Program-made: the position numbers and the translations under genes | Notes under the pieces: model-generated | What the model was told of the DNA's origin: nothing | The model's input: the letters and a program-made list of their open reading frames with translations, nothing else | Databases searched by the model: none | Origin: Sorangium cellulosum So0157-2 | GTDB taxonomy: Bacteria; Myxococcota_A; Polyangia; Polyangiales; Polyangiaceae | NCBI RefSeq assembly: GCF_000418325.1 | Contig: NC_021658.1 | Span: 8,322,001-8,386,000, forward strand | Reading direction: 5' to 3' | DNA length: 64,000 nucleotides | Part shown: in pieces, positions 42,968 to 52,136 of the stretch | Numbering within the stretch: position 1 is the first letter of the stretch | Layout: every line of letters starts with the position of its first letter

Positions 42968-45900
42968 GGCGCCCCCAGGGGCAGCGACGCCAGCGCGGCC
43001 GGGCGCGCGTCGGCGGCCACGCGGCCCACCGCGAGCCCCACGAGCCCCTCGAGGTCGAGGAGCACGCCGCCCGCCGGGTCGAGCGCCTGCGCCCACGCGC
43101 CGAGGACGCGGTCGCCCGCGGCGGTCGGGGCCGCGGCGACGAGCCGGACCGGGCCGCCCGCGTCGCGGATCTCGAGGTCGTTCGCGGCCGCGCCGAAGCG
43201 GATCCGGTCGACCCCGCCCGCGGCGCACACCGGGAACGCGCCCGCCTCGTCGCGGCGCAGGACGCCGAGCGTCAGGAGGGCGTCGAGCAGGAGGAACGGC
43301 GTGGCGGCCGCGCGCAGGCGCGAGAGGGCGCGGTCCTTCGGGGGGCGGAACCGGGCCGACGAGTGCGCGGCCCCGAGCACGACGGTGCCGAGGTGGTCGA
43401 ACCAGCCCGCGTGCCGGAGCGGCGCGCCGGGGCTCGCGTAGGGATCACGGAACGCCGGCCCGTCGACGCGCCCGGCGTGGCGCGGGGCGAGGACGTCGCG
43501 GCGGGCGTCGATCGCGCCGAGCTCGACGACGCAGGTCGCGAACGGCACGCCGGCGCGGAGGACCAGGCCCGACCGGTGGACGAAGTCGCCGCGCACCTCG
43601 ACGGCGCACGCGACGCGGCCACCGTCGAGCCGCTCGCTCCGGGTCGTCACCGTGCGCACCTCGCGGGCCGCGTCGTCGGGCAGGCGCAGGAGCTCGAGGA
43701 AGCGCACGTCGCGCACCTCGCGGACCACCGCGCCGGCGTCCGCCGCCGCGAGCGCGTGCCGGACGGCCAGCTCGACGAGGAAGGCGCCGGCCGCGACCGC
43801 GGAAGAGCGCGCCCGGTGGTCGGAGAGCCACGGATCGACGCGCGGATCGAGCGTCCACGCGCGCTCCTCGGGGCCCTCCGGCGCGCCCGTCGCCGCGGCG
43901 CGCGGGGCGGACGCCGCGATGCGCGGGGCGAAGCGCTCGATCTCGCTGTCCGTGAGCAGCACCTGGGCCGCGCCGACGGGGCGCTCGGCCGCGAGGTCGA
44001 GGAAGATCTGCCGCCCCTCCTCCGGCTCGATGCCCCGGAGCGCGCGCGCCGCGCCGAGCGCGCTGTACTCGGACCCGGCGGTCATGCCGACGCCGTTCCA
44101 GCCGAGCCACGCGATGCTGGACCACGGGCCGGCGTCCGCCTCGGCCGCGAAGCACGCGGCGGCGCGGTTCATCGCCTCGTTGGCCGCGCCGTAGTCGGGC
44201 TGCCCGTCGTTGCCGAGCGCGCTGAACGCCGACGTGACGAGGTGGACGTGCGGCCGGGCGGCGGGCAGGTGGCGCGCGAGCGCGCGGCGGAGGTGGCCGA
44301 GGCCCGCGAGCTTCGTGTCCACGATCCGCTCGAAGAGATCGAGCGACTTCGACGTGAGCCGGCTCGACACCTGGATGCCGGCGCCGTGCACGATCAGGTC
44401 GACCCGGCCGTACGTCGCCGCGACCGCGGCCACGGCGCGCTCGACGTCCGCGGCGCTCGTGACGTCGGCGGCGTGGTAATCGACGCTCCCGCCGCGCGCG
44501 CGCAGGTGGGTCAGGACGCGGTGCGCCTCGCGCGCCGCCCGGATGCGGCCGTAGCGCTCGCGCAGCGCGGCCATCCGCGCGCCGCGGTCCTCGCGCAGCG
44601 CCTCGGCGTAGAAGTCCCGCTCGTACGCGTCGAGCTCCGCGTCGGTCATCGCGAGCGTGCGCGGCGGGGCGTCCTCCAGCCGCGATCGGCCGAGGAGCAC
44701 GGCGCGGCAGCCGAAGCGACCGAGCAAGGCCTCGACGAACTGCGCCGTGATGCCGCGCGCGCCGCCCGTCACGAGCGCGACCGCATCGGGGCCGAGCGGC
44801 GAGGCCGCGCGCGCGGGCGGCACCGAGGAGGGGCGGGCGAGCTGCACCACGTGCCGCACGCCGCCGAGATCGACCACCTCCTCGGGGGTGGCCGGCCGGG
44901 CGCGCCGCCACTCCTCGAAGAGCGCGCCGAGCGCCGCCGCGGCGTCCTGCGCGTCCGTGTGGACGACGCGCACGTCGCCGCCCGGCAGCTCGCGCGCCAG
45001 CGACTTCACGAAGCCGCCGACGGCGCCGCTCGCCGGCGCGAGCCGCCCGGCCGGGTCCACCGCGCCGACGACGACCGCGGCGAAGGCCACGTCGCCGCGC
45101 GCAACGGCGTCGTAGTAGCGGCGCGCCGCGCCGAACAGCGCGCGCAGCGCCGGTCGGTAGGAGCCGGGCGCGCCGTCGACGAACGCGCGCGCGTCCTCGG
45201 CGCGGGTGAGCACGACGACCGCGTCGACGTCATCGGGCGCGAGGGCCCGGAAGGACGCGCTCAGCCGCTGCTCGTCGCCGGCGTCGATCCACGGCCCCCC
45301 GCCGCCGCCAGCGGCCTCGGACCCCGGCGCCGCGAGCCCGCGCGCGGCGGCGAGCGCCGCGTCGCTGGCGAGCTCGAGGACGCGCGCCCGCTCCTCGGCG
45401 GAGCGCGCGGCGCGCCGCACGTCGGCGGCCAGGGCCGCGTCGGCGCAGACGTAGAGGACGCGGGAGGGGACGCGCGCCGCGGGACCTGCGGCCGGCACGC
45501 GCGCGATCTCGGGGACGTAGCAGTGGATCGGCGTGCCCGTCGCGAACCCCGAGGGCGCTGGCGCCGGCGCGACGCTGGGCGCCGGCGCGACGCTGGGCGC
45601 CGGCGCGACGTGAGACGGCGGCGCGACGCTGGGCGCCGGCGCGACGTGAGACGGCGGCGCGACGCTGGGCGCCGGCGCGACGTGAGACGGCGGCGCGACG
45701 CTGGGCGCCGGCGCGACGTGAGACGGCGGCGCGACGCTGGGCGCCGGCGCGACGTGAGACGCCGGCGCGACGCTGGGCGCCGGCGCGACGTGAGACGGCG
45801 GCGCGACGCTGGGCGCCGGCGCGACGCGAGACGGCGGCGCCGCGCGCACGTCCTCGGGCGGCGCGACCTCGACCGCGCGGGCGTCCGAGGGCCAGCGCAC

Positions 45901-48900
45901 GGCGGCGGCGCCGCGCGCGCTCGCGCCCCGGATCGCCTCGAGGAGCTCGACCGCGCCCTCGGCCCCGCGCAGCCGCGCCCGCGGGCGGCCCGGCCCGCTG
46001 ACCACGAGCTCGCGGCCGGCGAGGCCGCCCTCCGCCGCGGCGGCGGGCGCGACGCGGAGGCGCGCGAGCACCGGAAAGGCGCGGCGCGCCGCGGTCTCCT
46101 CGGTGCACAGCGCGACGAGCAGCGCGCCCTCGCCCACCGGCCGCGGATCGCGGGTCGCCGACGCGCCGCGCGCGACGTCGTCGCTGAACGCGTTGACGGC
46201 GCCCGCCAGCACGACCTCGCAGTCCTCGTCGAGCACGAGATCGGCGGCCGCGAGCGCGTCGAGCAGCGAGGCCTCGGAGGTGTCGACGACGAAGTTCGGC
46301 CCGCGCAGGCCGAAGACGTTGGCGACGCGCCCGGAGATGATGTTGGGCATGTTGCCCGGCTGCGTGTACGGCCCCGTCGCGGGCGAGCCCGCGCGGAGCG
46401 CGTCGACCGTCGCGGAGGCCAGCGCCGGGCTCACGCCGCGTGCGCGGAGCGCCCGCGCCACGCGATCGGCGAAGAGCCGCTCGTTCGCGCGCGCGCCGCG
46501 GCGCGTCTTGCCCTCGTGGCCGACGACGACGCCGATGCGCTCGCCGAGCTCGCGCGCGGGCAGCGCCGCGAGCGCCCTCTCCGCGGCCATCGCCGCGAGC
46601 AGCTGCGTCGGGTCCATCGCCTCGAGCGCGTCCGGGAGGACCGGCGCGCGGGCCGGCAGCCGCAGCGCGCGCTCGTCGAACGCGAGCGCGTCCGAGGGCG
46701 CCTCCGAGGGCGCGCCGCCCTCGCCGGGGAACACGGCCCCCAGCCCGACGACGCACAGCGCGCGGGCCTCGCCGCGCGGGCGCGGGCGCGGCGCGTGGCG
46801 GCCCGGCCGGTGCTCCTCGACGACGAGGTGGGCGTTGGTGCCGCCGAAGCCGAAGCTGTCGAGCCCGGCGCGCAGCGGCGCGCCGCCGTCCGCGGTCCAC
46901 GGGGCGGCCGCCGTCGGGATGGCGAACGGCGAGCGCGCGAGGTCGATGCGCCCGCTCGGCGCCCGGAACCCGTGCTGCGCGAAGATCGTGCGCTCGCGGA
47001 TCGCGAGCACGACCTTGATGAGCGACGCGACCCCCGCGGTCCAGCCCGTGTGGCCGAGCAGCGACTTGACGCTGCCCAGGGCGATGCGCGGCGCGCCGTC
47101 CTCGTCCCGGCCGGCGAACACCTCGGCGAGCGCCTTGTGCTCGGTCGCGTCGCCGACGGGCGTCGCGGTGGCGTGCGCCTCGACGACCTGCACGGATCGC
47201 GGCGCCACGCCGGCGGCCGCGTAGGCGCGCCGCATGGCCAGGCTCTGCCCGCGGCTCTGCGGCACGGTGACCGACGGGCTCGGGCCGTCGCTCGACACGC
47301 CGCTGCCGAGCAGCACCGCGTCGACGCGATCGCCCCGCGCGCGGGCGTCGTCGAGCCGCTCGAGCACGACCACGGCGGCGCCCTCGCCGAACACCACCCC
47401 GTCGGCCGACGCGTCGAACGGGCGGCTGCCGGTCGCGGAGAGCCCGCCGAACTGCGAGAACTGGCAGGCGTTGGTCGGGCCGGGCTGGTAGGCGCCGCCG
47501 GCGATCACGACGTCGGCGAGGCCGCGGCGCAGCATCGCGGCGCCGAGGTGCACCGCGTGCATCGACGACGCGCAGGCCGCGTCGACGACCACGGTGCGCA
47601 CGCCCTCGCGCACGACGTCGCGCACGACGCGCGCGAGCGGCTCGACGTGGCCGCGGCACGCCGCGCGCCGCTCCGCGTCGAGCCCGAGCTCGCCCGCCAG
47701 GGCCTCCGCGACGGCCGCGCGGTCCGCCGGGTCCGCGGCGACGGCGGCGAGCGCGCGCTCGACGCCGAGCAGCAGCGTCGCCTCGTCGTGCTCGATCGAG
47801 CCGTCCGCCGTCGACCCGAGGAGGCACGCGATCCGGAGCGGCGCGCCGTCGCGGAGCACGGCCGCCTGCGCTTTTGCCTCGGCGAGCGCGCACGCCAGCA
47901 TGCGGGCCGTCTTGGGCAGCCGCTCGAGCGTGCGCGCGTCGTATCCGGTGCGATCGGCGTACGGCCCGAGCGCGTCGACCGTGCCGACCAGCAGGCTGTA
48001 CGTCTTGTCGGCGGCGCGGCCGGGGCTCAGGAAGTCGGTCGCGAGCTCCGGGTGTCGCGCGCCGGTGTCGGCGATCCCGCACGTCCCCGACCGCAGCTGC
48101 GCGAGGTAGGCGTCGACGCCGCCGGACCCCGGCAGCACCGCGCCCATGCCGACGATGGCGATCGGCGCGGCGCCCGCCGGTGCGGCGCCCTCGCGCGGAC
48201 GGCGGTCGTCCCGCTCTTCCCCGGGGAGCGCCGCGACCGCCGTCAGCGCGTGGCCGGCGGCGCGCAGCGCCTCGACGACGCGCCGGTGCTCGGCCACCAC
48301 GTCCTCTCCGGCGCGGAACGTCGCGATCACGCGCAGCTCGGGCCCCGGCGGCGCGCTCCGTCGCACGAGGGCGGTCAGGGCGCTGCCGCCGCCGCACTCG
48401 ACGAAGGTGCGGCAGCCTGCCGCGTAGAGGTCGCGCACGGCCGCGCCGAAGTCGAGCGGCGTCACGAGGTGCATGGGGAGCAGGCGCGCGGGCGCGAGCG
48501 CGCCCTCGCCGTAGTGGACGCGATCGATCGGCGAGTACGTGGCCAGCGCCGGCCGCGCCGCGCCCGCGCGCAGGGCGGCGCTCGCGAACGGGCCGACCGC
48601 CGGCGCGAGCAGGGGCGAGTGGAAGGCGTAGCGGCTCGCGAGCACGGTCGCCCGCACGCCGGCGCCCTCGAGCCGCCGCTCGAGCGCCGCGATGCCGTCC
48701 GCCATGCCCGAGGCGACCGCCTGGTCGGCCGCGTTGACCACCGAGACGAACACGTCGTCCCGGCCGAGCGCCCGCACCTCGTCGCGCAGCCGCTCGGCGC
48801 CGGTGTGCGCCGCGAGCATGCGGCCGGGCGGCGCGCCGCGCAGGGCGAGCACCCGCCGGCCCACGAGCTCCGCGGCCGTCGCGAGCGAGAAGGCCCCCGC

Positions 48901-49860
48901 GGCGGCCAGCGCCGCGATCTCCCCGAGGCTGTGCCCCGCCACGACGTCCGGCTCGAGCCCGGCGGACCGCAGCAGCGCGACGGCGACGTAGTCCTGGACG
49001 AGGATGCCGAGCTGATCGAGGTCGGCGCACGCGTCGAGGGCGGCCCGCGCCTCCGCCTCGCCGGCGGCCACGAGCGCCGCGAGCGACGCGCCGAGCAGCG
49101 CCCGCGCCGCGGGCTCGGCCTCGGCGACGGCCTCGCGCGCGGCGTCAAAGCGCGCGTGGAGCGCGCGCAGGAGCCGGAGGTCGAACGAGCCCTGACCGGG
49201 CAGGAGCAGGGCGACCTTCGCGGCGCCTCCGCGGCCCGCCCGCGCGGGCGCTTCCCCTTGCGCGGGCTCGTCCGCCGCGCCCGCGGCGCCCACCGCGCCC
49301 GATTGCGTGCGGTGCGGGCGCGACGCGTGCAGCGGAGCGCGCGCGACCTCGACGGCGTGCCGGAGGAGGCGCTCGGGGAAGAGCTCGCGCAGCGCGGAGC
49401 CGCCGCGCAGGGCGAGCTCGACGAAGCGCTGGTGCGGCACCTCTTCGTCGAGCGCCCCGACGTGCATCGTCACGGATCCGGGCAGCGGCGCGAGCTCGTC
49501 GCTCGTCGCCCCGACGGCGACGATCCGCTGGTAGCCGCACGCGACGGGCTCGCCGTCGAAGCGGACCGTGCGGAAGTACCCGTACGCGCTCGAGCGCGTC
49601 ACGGCGCCGAGGGTCATGAAGATCGCGACGCGCTCGCCCACGCGGACCGGCGAGAGGTTCCGGCTGTAGCCCTCGGTGGTGAGCAGCCGGATCGCGGCGC
49701 GATCGTCCTCGTGCGGGAGCGAGCCGTCCGCGGCCTCGGCGAAGTAGAGCGTCTCGCGCGCGATGCACTGGAAGCGGAAGTTGGTGAGGTAGTGATGGCT
49801 CCCGTAGGCCATGCTGTCCTCGAACTTCACGCAGTACGGAACGACGAAGAACTCGCCCAT
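42964..49860 (-). CDS. Iterative-type polyketide/lipid megasynthase: TE-AT-KS-CLF-KR-DH
   Basis: A 2298-residue synthase. Residues ~5-145 are an enediyne-type (CalE7/DynE7-like) hotdog thioesterase (KFEDSMAYGSHHYLTNF, CGYQRIVAVG). AT ~205-530 has GHSLGE (Ser 311) and YAFHS. KS ~565-1015 has DAACASS (Cys 763), EAHATATPVGD and LLGHTGWTAG. A KS-like half ~1033-1330 has DTSEAS with Glu 1196 in place of Cys, as in chain-length factors. A Pro/Ala repeat linker (~1341-1430) leads to KR (~1480-1965: VTGGARGIT, DYGAANEAMN) and PKS-type DH (~2005-2295: WLSDH with His 2015, and LLDALL). There is no ACP or C-terminal TE. A GGAGAGGATCC precedes the ATG. Confidence 0.93.
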   Translation of the reverse strand: MGEFFVVPYCVKFEDSMAYGSHHYLTNFRFQCIARETLYFAEAADGSLPHEDDRAAIRLLTTEGYSRNLSPVRVGERVAIFMTLGAVTRSSAYGYFRTVRFDGEPVACGYQRIVAVGATSDELAPLPGSVTMHVGALDEEVPHQRFVELALRGGSALRELFPERLLRHAVEVARAPLHASRPHRTQSGAVGAAGAADEPAQGEAPARAGRGGAAKVALLLPGQGSFDLRLLRALHARFDAAREAVAEAEPAARALLGASLAALVAAGEAEARAALDACADLDQLGILVQDYVAVALLRSAGLEPDVVAGHSLGEIAALAAAGAFSLATAAELVGRRVLALRGAPPGRMLAAHTGAERLRDEVRALGRDDVFVSVVNAADQAVASGMADGIAALERRLEGAGVRATVLASRYAFHSPLLAPAVGPFASAALRAGAARPALATYSPIDRVHYGEGALAPARLLPMHLVTPLDFGAAVRDLYAAGCRTFVECGGGSALTALVRRSAPPGPELRVIATFRAGEDVVAEHRRVVEALRAAGHALTAVAALPGEERDDRRPREGAAPAGAAPIAIVGMGAVLPGSGGVDAYLAQLRSGTCGIADTGARHPELATDFLSPGRAADKTYSLLVGTVDALGPYADRTGYDARTLERLPKTARMLACALAEAKAQAAVLRDGAPLRIACLLGSTADGSIEHDEATLLLGVERALAAVAADPADRAAVAEALAGELGLDAERRAACRGHVEPLARVVRDVVREGVRTVVVDAACASSMHAVHLGAAMLRRGLADVVIAGGAYQPGPTNACQFSQFGGLSATGSRPFDASADGVVFGEGAAVVVLERLDDARARGDRVDAVLLGSGVSSDGPSPSVTVPQSRGQSLAMRRAYAAAGVAPRSVQVVEAHATATPVGDATEHKALAEVFAGRDEDGAPRIALGSVKSLLGHTGWTAGVASLIKVVLAIRERTIFAQHGFRAPSGRIDLARSPFAIPTAAAPWTADGGAPLRAGLDSFGFGGTNAHLVVEEHRPGRHAPRPRPRGEARALCVVGLGAVFPGEGGAPSEAPSDALAFDERALRLPARAPVLPDALEAMDPTQLLAAMAAERALAALPARELGERIGVVVGHEGKTRRGARANERLFADRVARALRARGVSPALASATVDALRAGSPATGPYTQPGNMPNIISGRVANVFGLRGPNFVVDTSEASLLDALAAADLVLDEDCEVVLAGAVNAFSDDVARGASATRDPRPVGEGALLVALCTEETAARRAFPVLARLRVAPAAAAEGGLAGRELVVSGPGRPRARLRGAEGAVELLEAIRGASARGAAAVRWPSDARAVEVAPPEDVRAAPPSRVAPAPSVAPPSHVAPAPSVAPASHVAPAPSVAPPSHVAPAPSVAPPSHVAPAPSVAPPSHVAPAPSVAPPSHVAPAPSVAPAPSVAPAPAPSGFATGTPIHCYVPEIARVPAAGPAARVPSRVLYVCADAALAADVRRAARSAEERARVLELASDAALAAARGLAAPGSEAAGGGGGPWIDAGDEQRLSASFRALAPDDVDAVVVLTRAEDARAFVDGAPGSYRPALRALFGAARRYYDAVARGDVAFAAVVVGAVDPAGRLAPASGAVGGFVKSLARELPGGDVRVVHTDAQDAAAALGALFEEWRRARPATPEEVVDLGGVRHVVQLARPSSVPPARAASPLGPDAVALVTGGARGITAQFVEALLGRFGCRAVLLGRSRLEDAPPRTLAMTDAELDAYERDFYAEALREDRGARMAALRERYGRIRAAREAHRVLTHLRARGGSVDYHAADVTSAADVERAVAAVAATYGRVDLIVHGAGIQVSSRLTSKSLDLFERIVDTKLAGLGHLRRALARHLPAARPHVHLVTSAFSALGNDGQPDYGAANEAMNRAAACFAAEADAGPWSSIAWLGWNGVGMTAGSEYSALGAARALRGIEPEEGRQIFLDLAAERPVGAAQVLLTDSEIERFAPRIAASAPRAAATGAPEGPEERAWTLDPRVDPWLSDHRARSSAVAAGAFLVELAVRHALAAADAGAVVREVRDVRFLELLRLPDDAAREVRTVTTRSERLDGGRVACAVEVRGDFVHRSGLVLRAGVPFATCVVELGAIDARRDVLAPRHAGRVDGPAFRDPYASPGAPLRHAGWFDHLGTVVLGAAHSSARFRPPKDRALSRLRAAATPFLLLDALLTLGVLRRDEAGAFPVCAAGGVDRIRFGAAANDLEIRDAGGPVRLVAAAPTAAGDRVLGAWAQALDPAGGVLLDLEGLVGLAVGRVAADARPAALASLPLGAP
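45569..45838. repeat. 36-bp tandem repeats in the megasynthase linker
   Basis: Seven full 36-base units (45587-45838) plus a half unit encode a repeating APSVAPPSHVAP peptide between the CLF-like and KR domains. Units are almost identical at DNA level, with single changes such as CC for GG at 45756. The length is a codon multiple, so unit gain or loss keeps the frame. Confidence 0.95.
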
Positions 49861-49976
49861 GGATCCTCTCCACGCAGCCCGCCGGCGCGCGCGACGGACG
49901 ACGCACGCCTGGCACCGCGTGCCAGCCGATGCTCCGTGCGTCCCTCACCGCCCCGCGGTCCGGGCTGTCGAAATAC

Positions 49977-49988
49977 GTGTACCTACAC
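49977..49988. promoter_or_regulatory. Palindrome site 1 (candidate MarR operator)
   Basis: GTGTACCTACAC, perfect five-base arms GTGTA/TACAC around CC, 117 bases upstream of the megasynthase ATG on its promoter side. Two related sites lie near the divergent MarR gene. Confidence 0.65.
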
Positions 49989-50183
49989 CTAAAATGCGCG
50001 GCGCGGGCCCACGGCCGCCGGCCGCGCACCCGAGCCGCGGGCGCGCGCCTCGGCGCCGTCGCGGCCCGGGCAGCGAACATCGAGCGATCGACCGACGGAT
50101 CGGTCAGCGCGCGCCGGGGCCTCTGGGACCCGGCGACGAGCCAGCGATGGAGCGGGGAATGCCGCCCCGCATCGTAGGGATAG

Positions 50184-50195
50184 GTGTACCTGCAC
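50184..50195. promoter_or_regulatory. Palindrome site 2 (candidate MarR operator)
   Basis: GTGTACCTGCAC, flanked to make AGGTG...CACCT. It has the same spacing as sites 1 and 3 with one arm mismatch and lies 69 bases before the MarR start. Confidence 0.65.
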
Positions 50196-50250
50196 CTGTA
50201 CGGATGTCAAGCAGTTCGGGGCGTCCCAAATGGCGGGTCGACCCGAAACG

Positions 50251-50262
50251 GTGTACATACAC
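50251..50262. promoter_or_regulatory. Palindrome site 3 (candidate MarR operator)
   Basis: GTGTACATACAC, perfect arms GTGTA/TACAC. It ends two bases before the GTG chosen as the MarR start, so binding here would block MarR expression and suggests autoregulation. If translation starts further upstream the site would be within the coding region. Confidence 0.65.
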
Positions 50263-50264
50263 TT

Positions 50265-50843
50265 GTGGTTGATTTTGCCCGTGCCTCCGAGATCATCGCG
50301 AGCTCGTGCGCCCTCGTGCGCGTGCGCCGCGCGTCGCGCGCGCTGACGCGGCTCTACGACGAGGCGCTGCGGCCCTCGGGGCTCCAGGCGACGCAGCTCA
50401 CGATGCTCGTCGCGGTCGCGACGTGCGGCGACGGGGGCGTGAAGCTCGGCGCGCTCGCCGACGGTCTCGTCATGGATCGCACGACGCTCACGAGGAACCT
50501 CGCGCCGCTGGAGAGGGCGGGCCTGCTCCGCGTCGCGCGCGCGCCCGACGACGCGCGCGTCCGCCTCATCTTCCTGACGCGCCAGGGGGAGCGCGCCATC
50601 GAGGCGGCGTTCCCGCTGTGGGAGCGGACCCAGAAGCACGTCCGCGAGCGGCTCGGCCCCAGCGAGGCCGACGCGCTCCGCGAGGAGCTCGGCCGCGTCG
50701 TGGCCCTGGCCGCGCGGCCCGAGAAGGCGCCGGCGTCGGAGCGGCCGGCGCGGCCGGCGAAGGCGCCGGCGCGGGAACGGCCGGCGCGGCCGGCCGAGCC
50801 GGCCAAGCGCAAGGCGAAGCGACGATCGCCGGAGGCGCGATGA
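50265..50843 (+). CDS. MarR-family transcriptional regulator
   Basis: A 192-residue protein from GTG 50265. The winged helix is clear: LQATQLTMLVAVATCG, LGALADGLVMDRTTLTRNL (recognition helix) and GLLRVARAPDDARVRLIFLT (wing). An N-terminal helix supports dimerisation. The C-terminal ~40 residues are Ala/Pro/Glu/Arg low complexity (repeated ERPARPA). MarR proteins usually repress adjacent genes and release DNA on binding a small phenolic or lipid-like ligand. It is divergent from the megasynthase and flanked by three matching palindromes. Confidence 0.9.
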   Translation: MVDFARASEIIASSCALVRVRRASRALTRLYDEALRPSGLQATQLTMLVAVATCGDGGVKLGALADGLVMDRTTLTRNLAPLERAGLLRVARAPDDARVRLIFLTRQGERAIEAAFPLWERTQKHVRERLGPSEADALREELGRVVALAARPEKAPASERPARPAKAPARERPARPAEPAKRKAKRRSPEAR

Positions 50844-51214
50844 TCGCACGGCGCGGCGCCGGCGAGGCGCCGTGAGCGGAGCGCTCAGCGCCCCCTGAAG
50901 GCCTGGAAGAAGACGTCGAGGAGCCGGAGAAGAACACCCTCCGGAACACGACCGCGCCGTCGACCCCAACAGCCTCCACGCCGGCGGACGTGTCGTAGGC
51001 GAAGACGGCTGAAGAGAGCGCTCCGCGACCACCTGCGCTCGGCGCGGCGGCTCCCTCGCCCGGCCGAGCGATCTCCAGATCGCGGAGAGGTCTTCCTCCT
51101 GCCTGCCCCGGGGCGCATCGGCGCCAGCGCGGATTGACGGGCAGCGCCGCGGGTTCGAGAGTCGAAGGGCGCAAACCTCGCCGGAGCGCGCAAGGACGAG
51201 AGAAGGAGGACACC
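50844..51214. other. Intergenic region, no gene seen
   Basis: About 370 bases between the MarR and superoxide dismutase genes. Frames on both strands look like GC-rich noise. The only clear signal is the strong AAGGAGG ribosome-binding site just before 51215. Confidence 0.45.
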
Positions 51215-51805
51215 ATGGACTTCGAGGTGGCACCGCTCCCCTACCCCAAGGACGCGCTGGAGCCCGCCATGAGCCGGGAGACGCTCGAGTTTCATTACGA
51301 GAAGCACCACAAGGGCTACATGTCGAAGCTCAAGAGCCTGATCGACGGCAAGCCCGAGGCGAACGCGAGCCTCGTCGATCTCGTGCGCACGAGCTCTGGC
51401 GCGGTGTTCAACAACGCGGCTCAGGTCTGGAATCACACCTTCTTCTGGGAGGGCATGAGGCCGGACGGCGGCGGCCCACCGCCGTCGGGGGACGTGGGCG
51501 ATCTCATCGCGGGCCTCGGCGGCTGGGAGAAGTTTCGCGGCGACTTCATCGCCGCCGGCGTCGCGCGCTTCGGCTCGGGGTATGCGTGGCTCGTGCTCGA
51601 CGGCGGCAAGGGCAGGATCGTCGACACGCCGAACGCAGAGACCCCGCTCACGAGCGGCGCGGCGCCGCTCCTCACGTGCGATGTCTGGGAGCATGCTTAT
51701 TACCTCGATCACCGCAACAACCGACAGCGCTTCCTGGAGGTGTTCCTCGACAGGCTCGTGAGCTGGGACGCCGTCGCCAGGAACCTCCGCGCCGCGTCGT
51801 CGTAG
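51215..51805 (+). CDS. Fe/Mn superoxide dismutase
   Basis: A 196-residue cytoplasmic enzyme that dismutates superoxide. Metal ligands are in EFHYEKHHKGYMSKL (His ~27), WNHTFFWEGM (His ~75), and the DVWEHAYYLDHRN signature carrying Asp and His. LPYPKDALEPAMSRETLEFH is the usual start. The sequence at the metal-specificity positions does not let me decide Fe or Mn. AAGGAGG lies 8 bases before ATG 51215. Monocistronic. Confidence 0.97.
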   Translation: MDFEVAPLPYPKDALEPAMSRETLEFHYEKHHKGYMSKLKSLIDGKPEANASLVDLVRTSSGAVFNNAAQVWNHTFFWEGMRPDGGGPPPSGDVGDLIAGLGGWEKFRGDFIAAGVARFGSGYAWLVLDGGKGRIVDTPNAETPLTSGAAPLLTCDVWEHAYYLDHRNNRQRFLEVFLDRLVSWDAVARNLRAASS

Positions 51806-52136
51806 GGACCGATCGCCGGCTCGCGCTCGCGGCGCCCGCCGCCGCGACGTCGCCGCGCGGCACGCGGAGGCGCGCGATGAGCTCGGCCCCCCCTGCCCCA
51901 CCCCGCGCTCGCGCACCAGCGCGCCCCCGGTGCAGCTCGCGCCCGCGCTTTACGTCAAGAACTGATCGGCGATGACGGCGAGAACGTATCTTCCTGCGTT
52001 CTCCATGGCTCTATCGAAGCAGGGCCAGCTGGTATACACAGAGACAGGCGCGTCGAGCCCAGGGGGGGCCTGCGGAGATCGATGCGCAGCTCTACAGCAC
52101 AGCCCTGTGGGTGAGTCTCCCCAGCGAGCGAGGTCT
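51806..52136. other. Intergenic region, no gene seen
   Basis: About 330 bases. A frame stays open upstream of the PAS-STAS start from about 51972, but its residues do not resemble a domain and ATG 52137 precedes the first PAS domain. No promoter was recognised. Confidence 0.4.

Larger units (their letters stand above)
49861..50264. promoter_or_regulatory. Divergent promoter region of the polyketide cluster
   Basis: About 400 bases between the megasynthase and the MarR gene with three GTGTA-N2-TACAC sites. The region around 49970-49995 (AAATACGTG...CCTAAAATG) is locally AT-rich and is the likely megasynthase promoter. No other gene is seen. Confidence 0.6.

Noticed and set aside
42968..43228. 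N-terminal extension of the PPTase
   Set aside because: It overlaps the megasynthase DH region and is Pro/Arg noise; the GTGA overlap at 42964-42967 gives a standard-length PPTase.
45569..45838. Regular repeats considered as a CRISPR array
   Set aside because: Units are contiguous with no unique spacers and encode an in-frame protein linker.
43363..49992. A 2209-codon open frame on the plus strand opposite the megasynthase
   Set aside because: It is the antisense shadow of a high-GC gene: Arg-rich, no domain, and the minus strand has clear catalytic motifs throughout.
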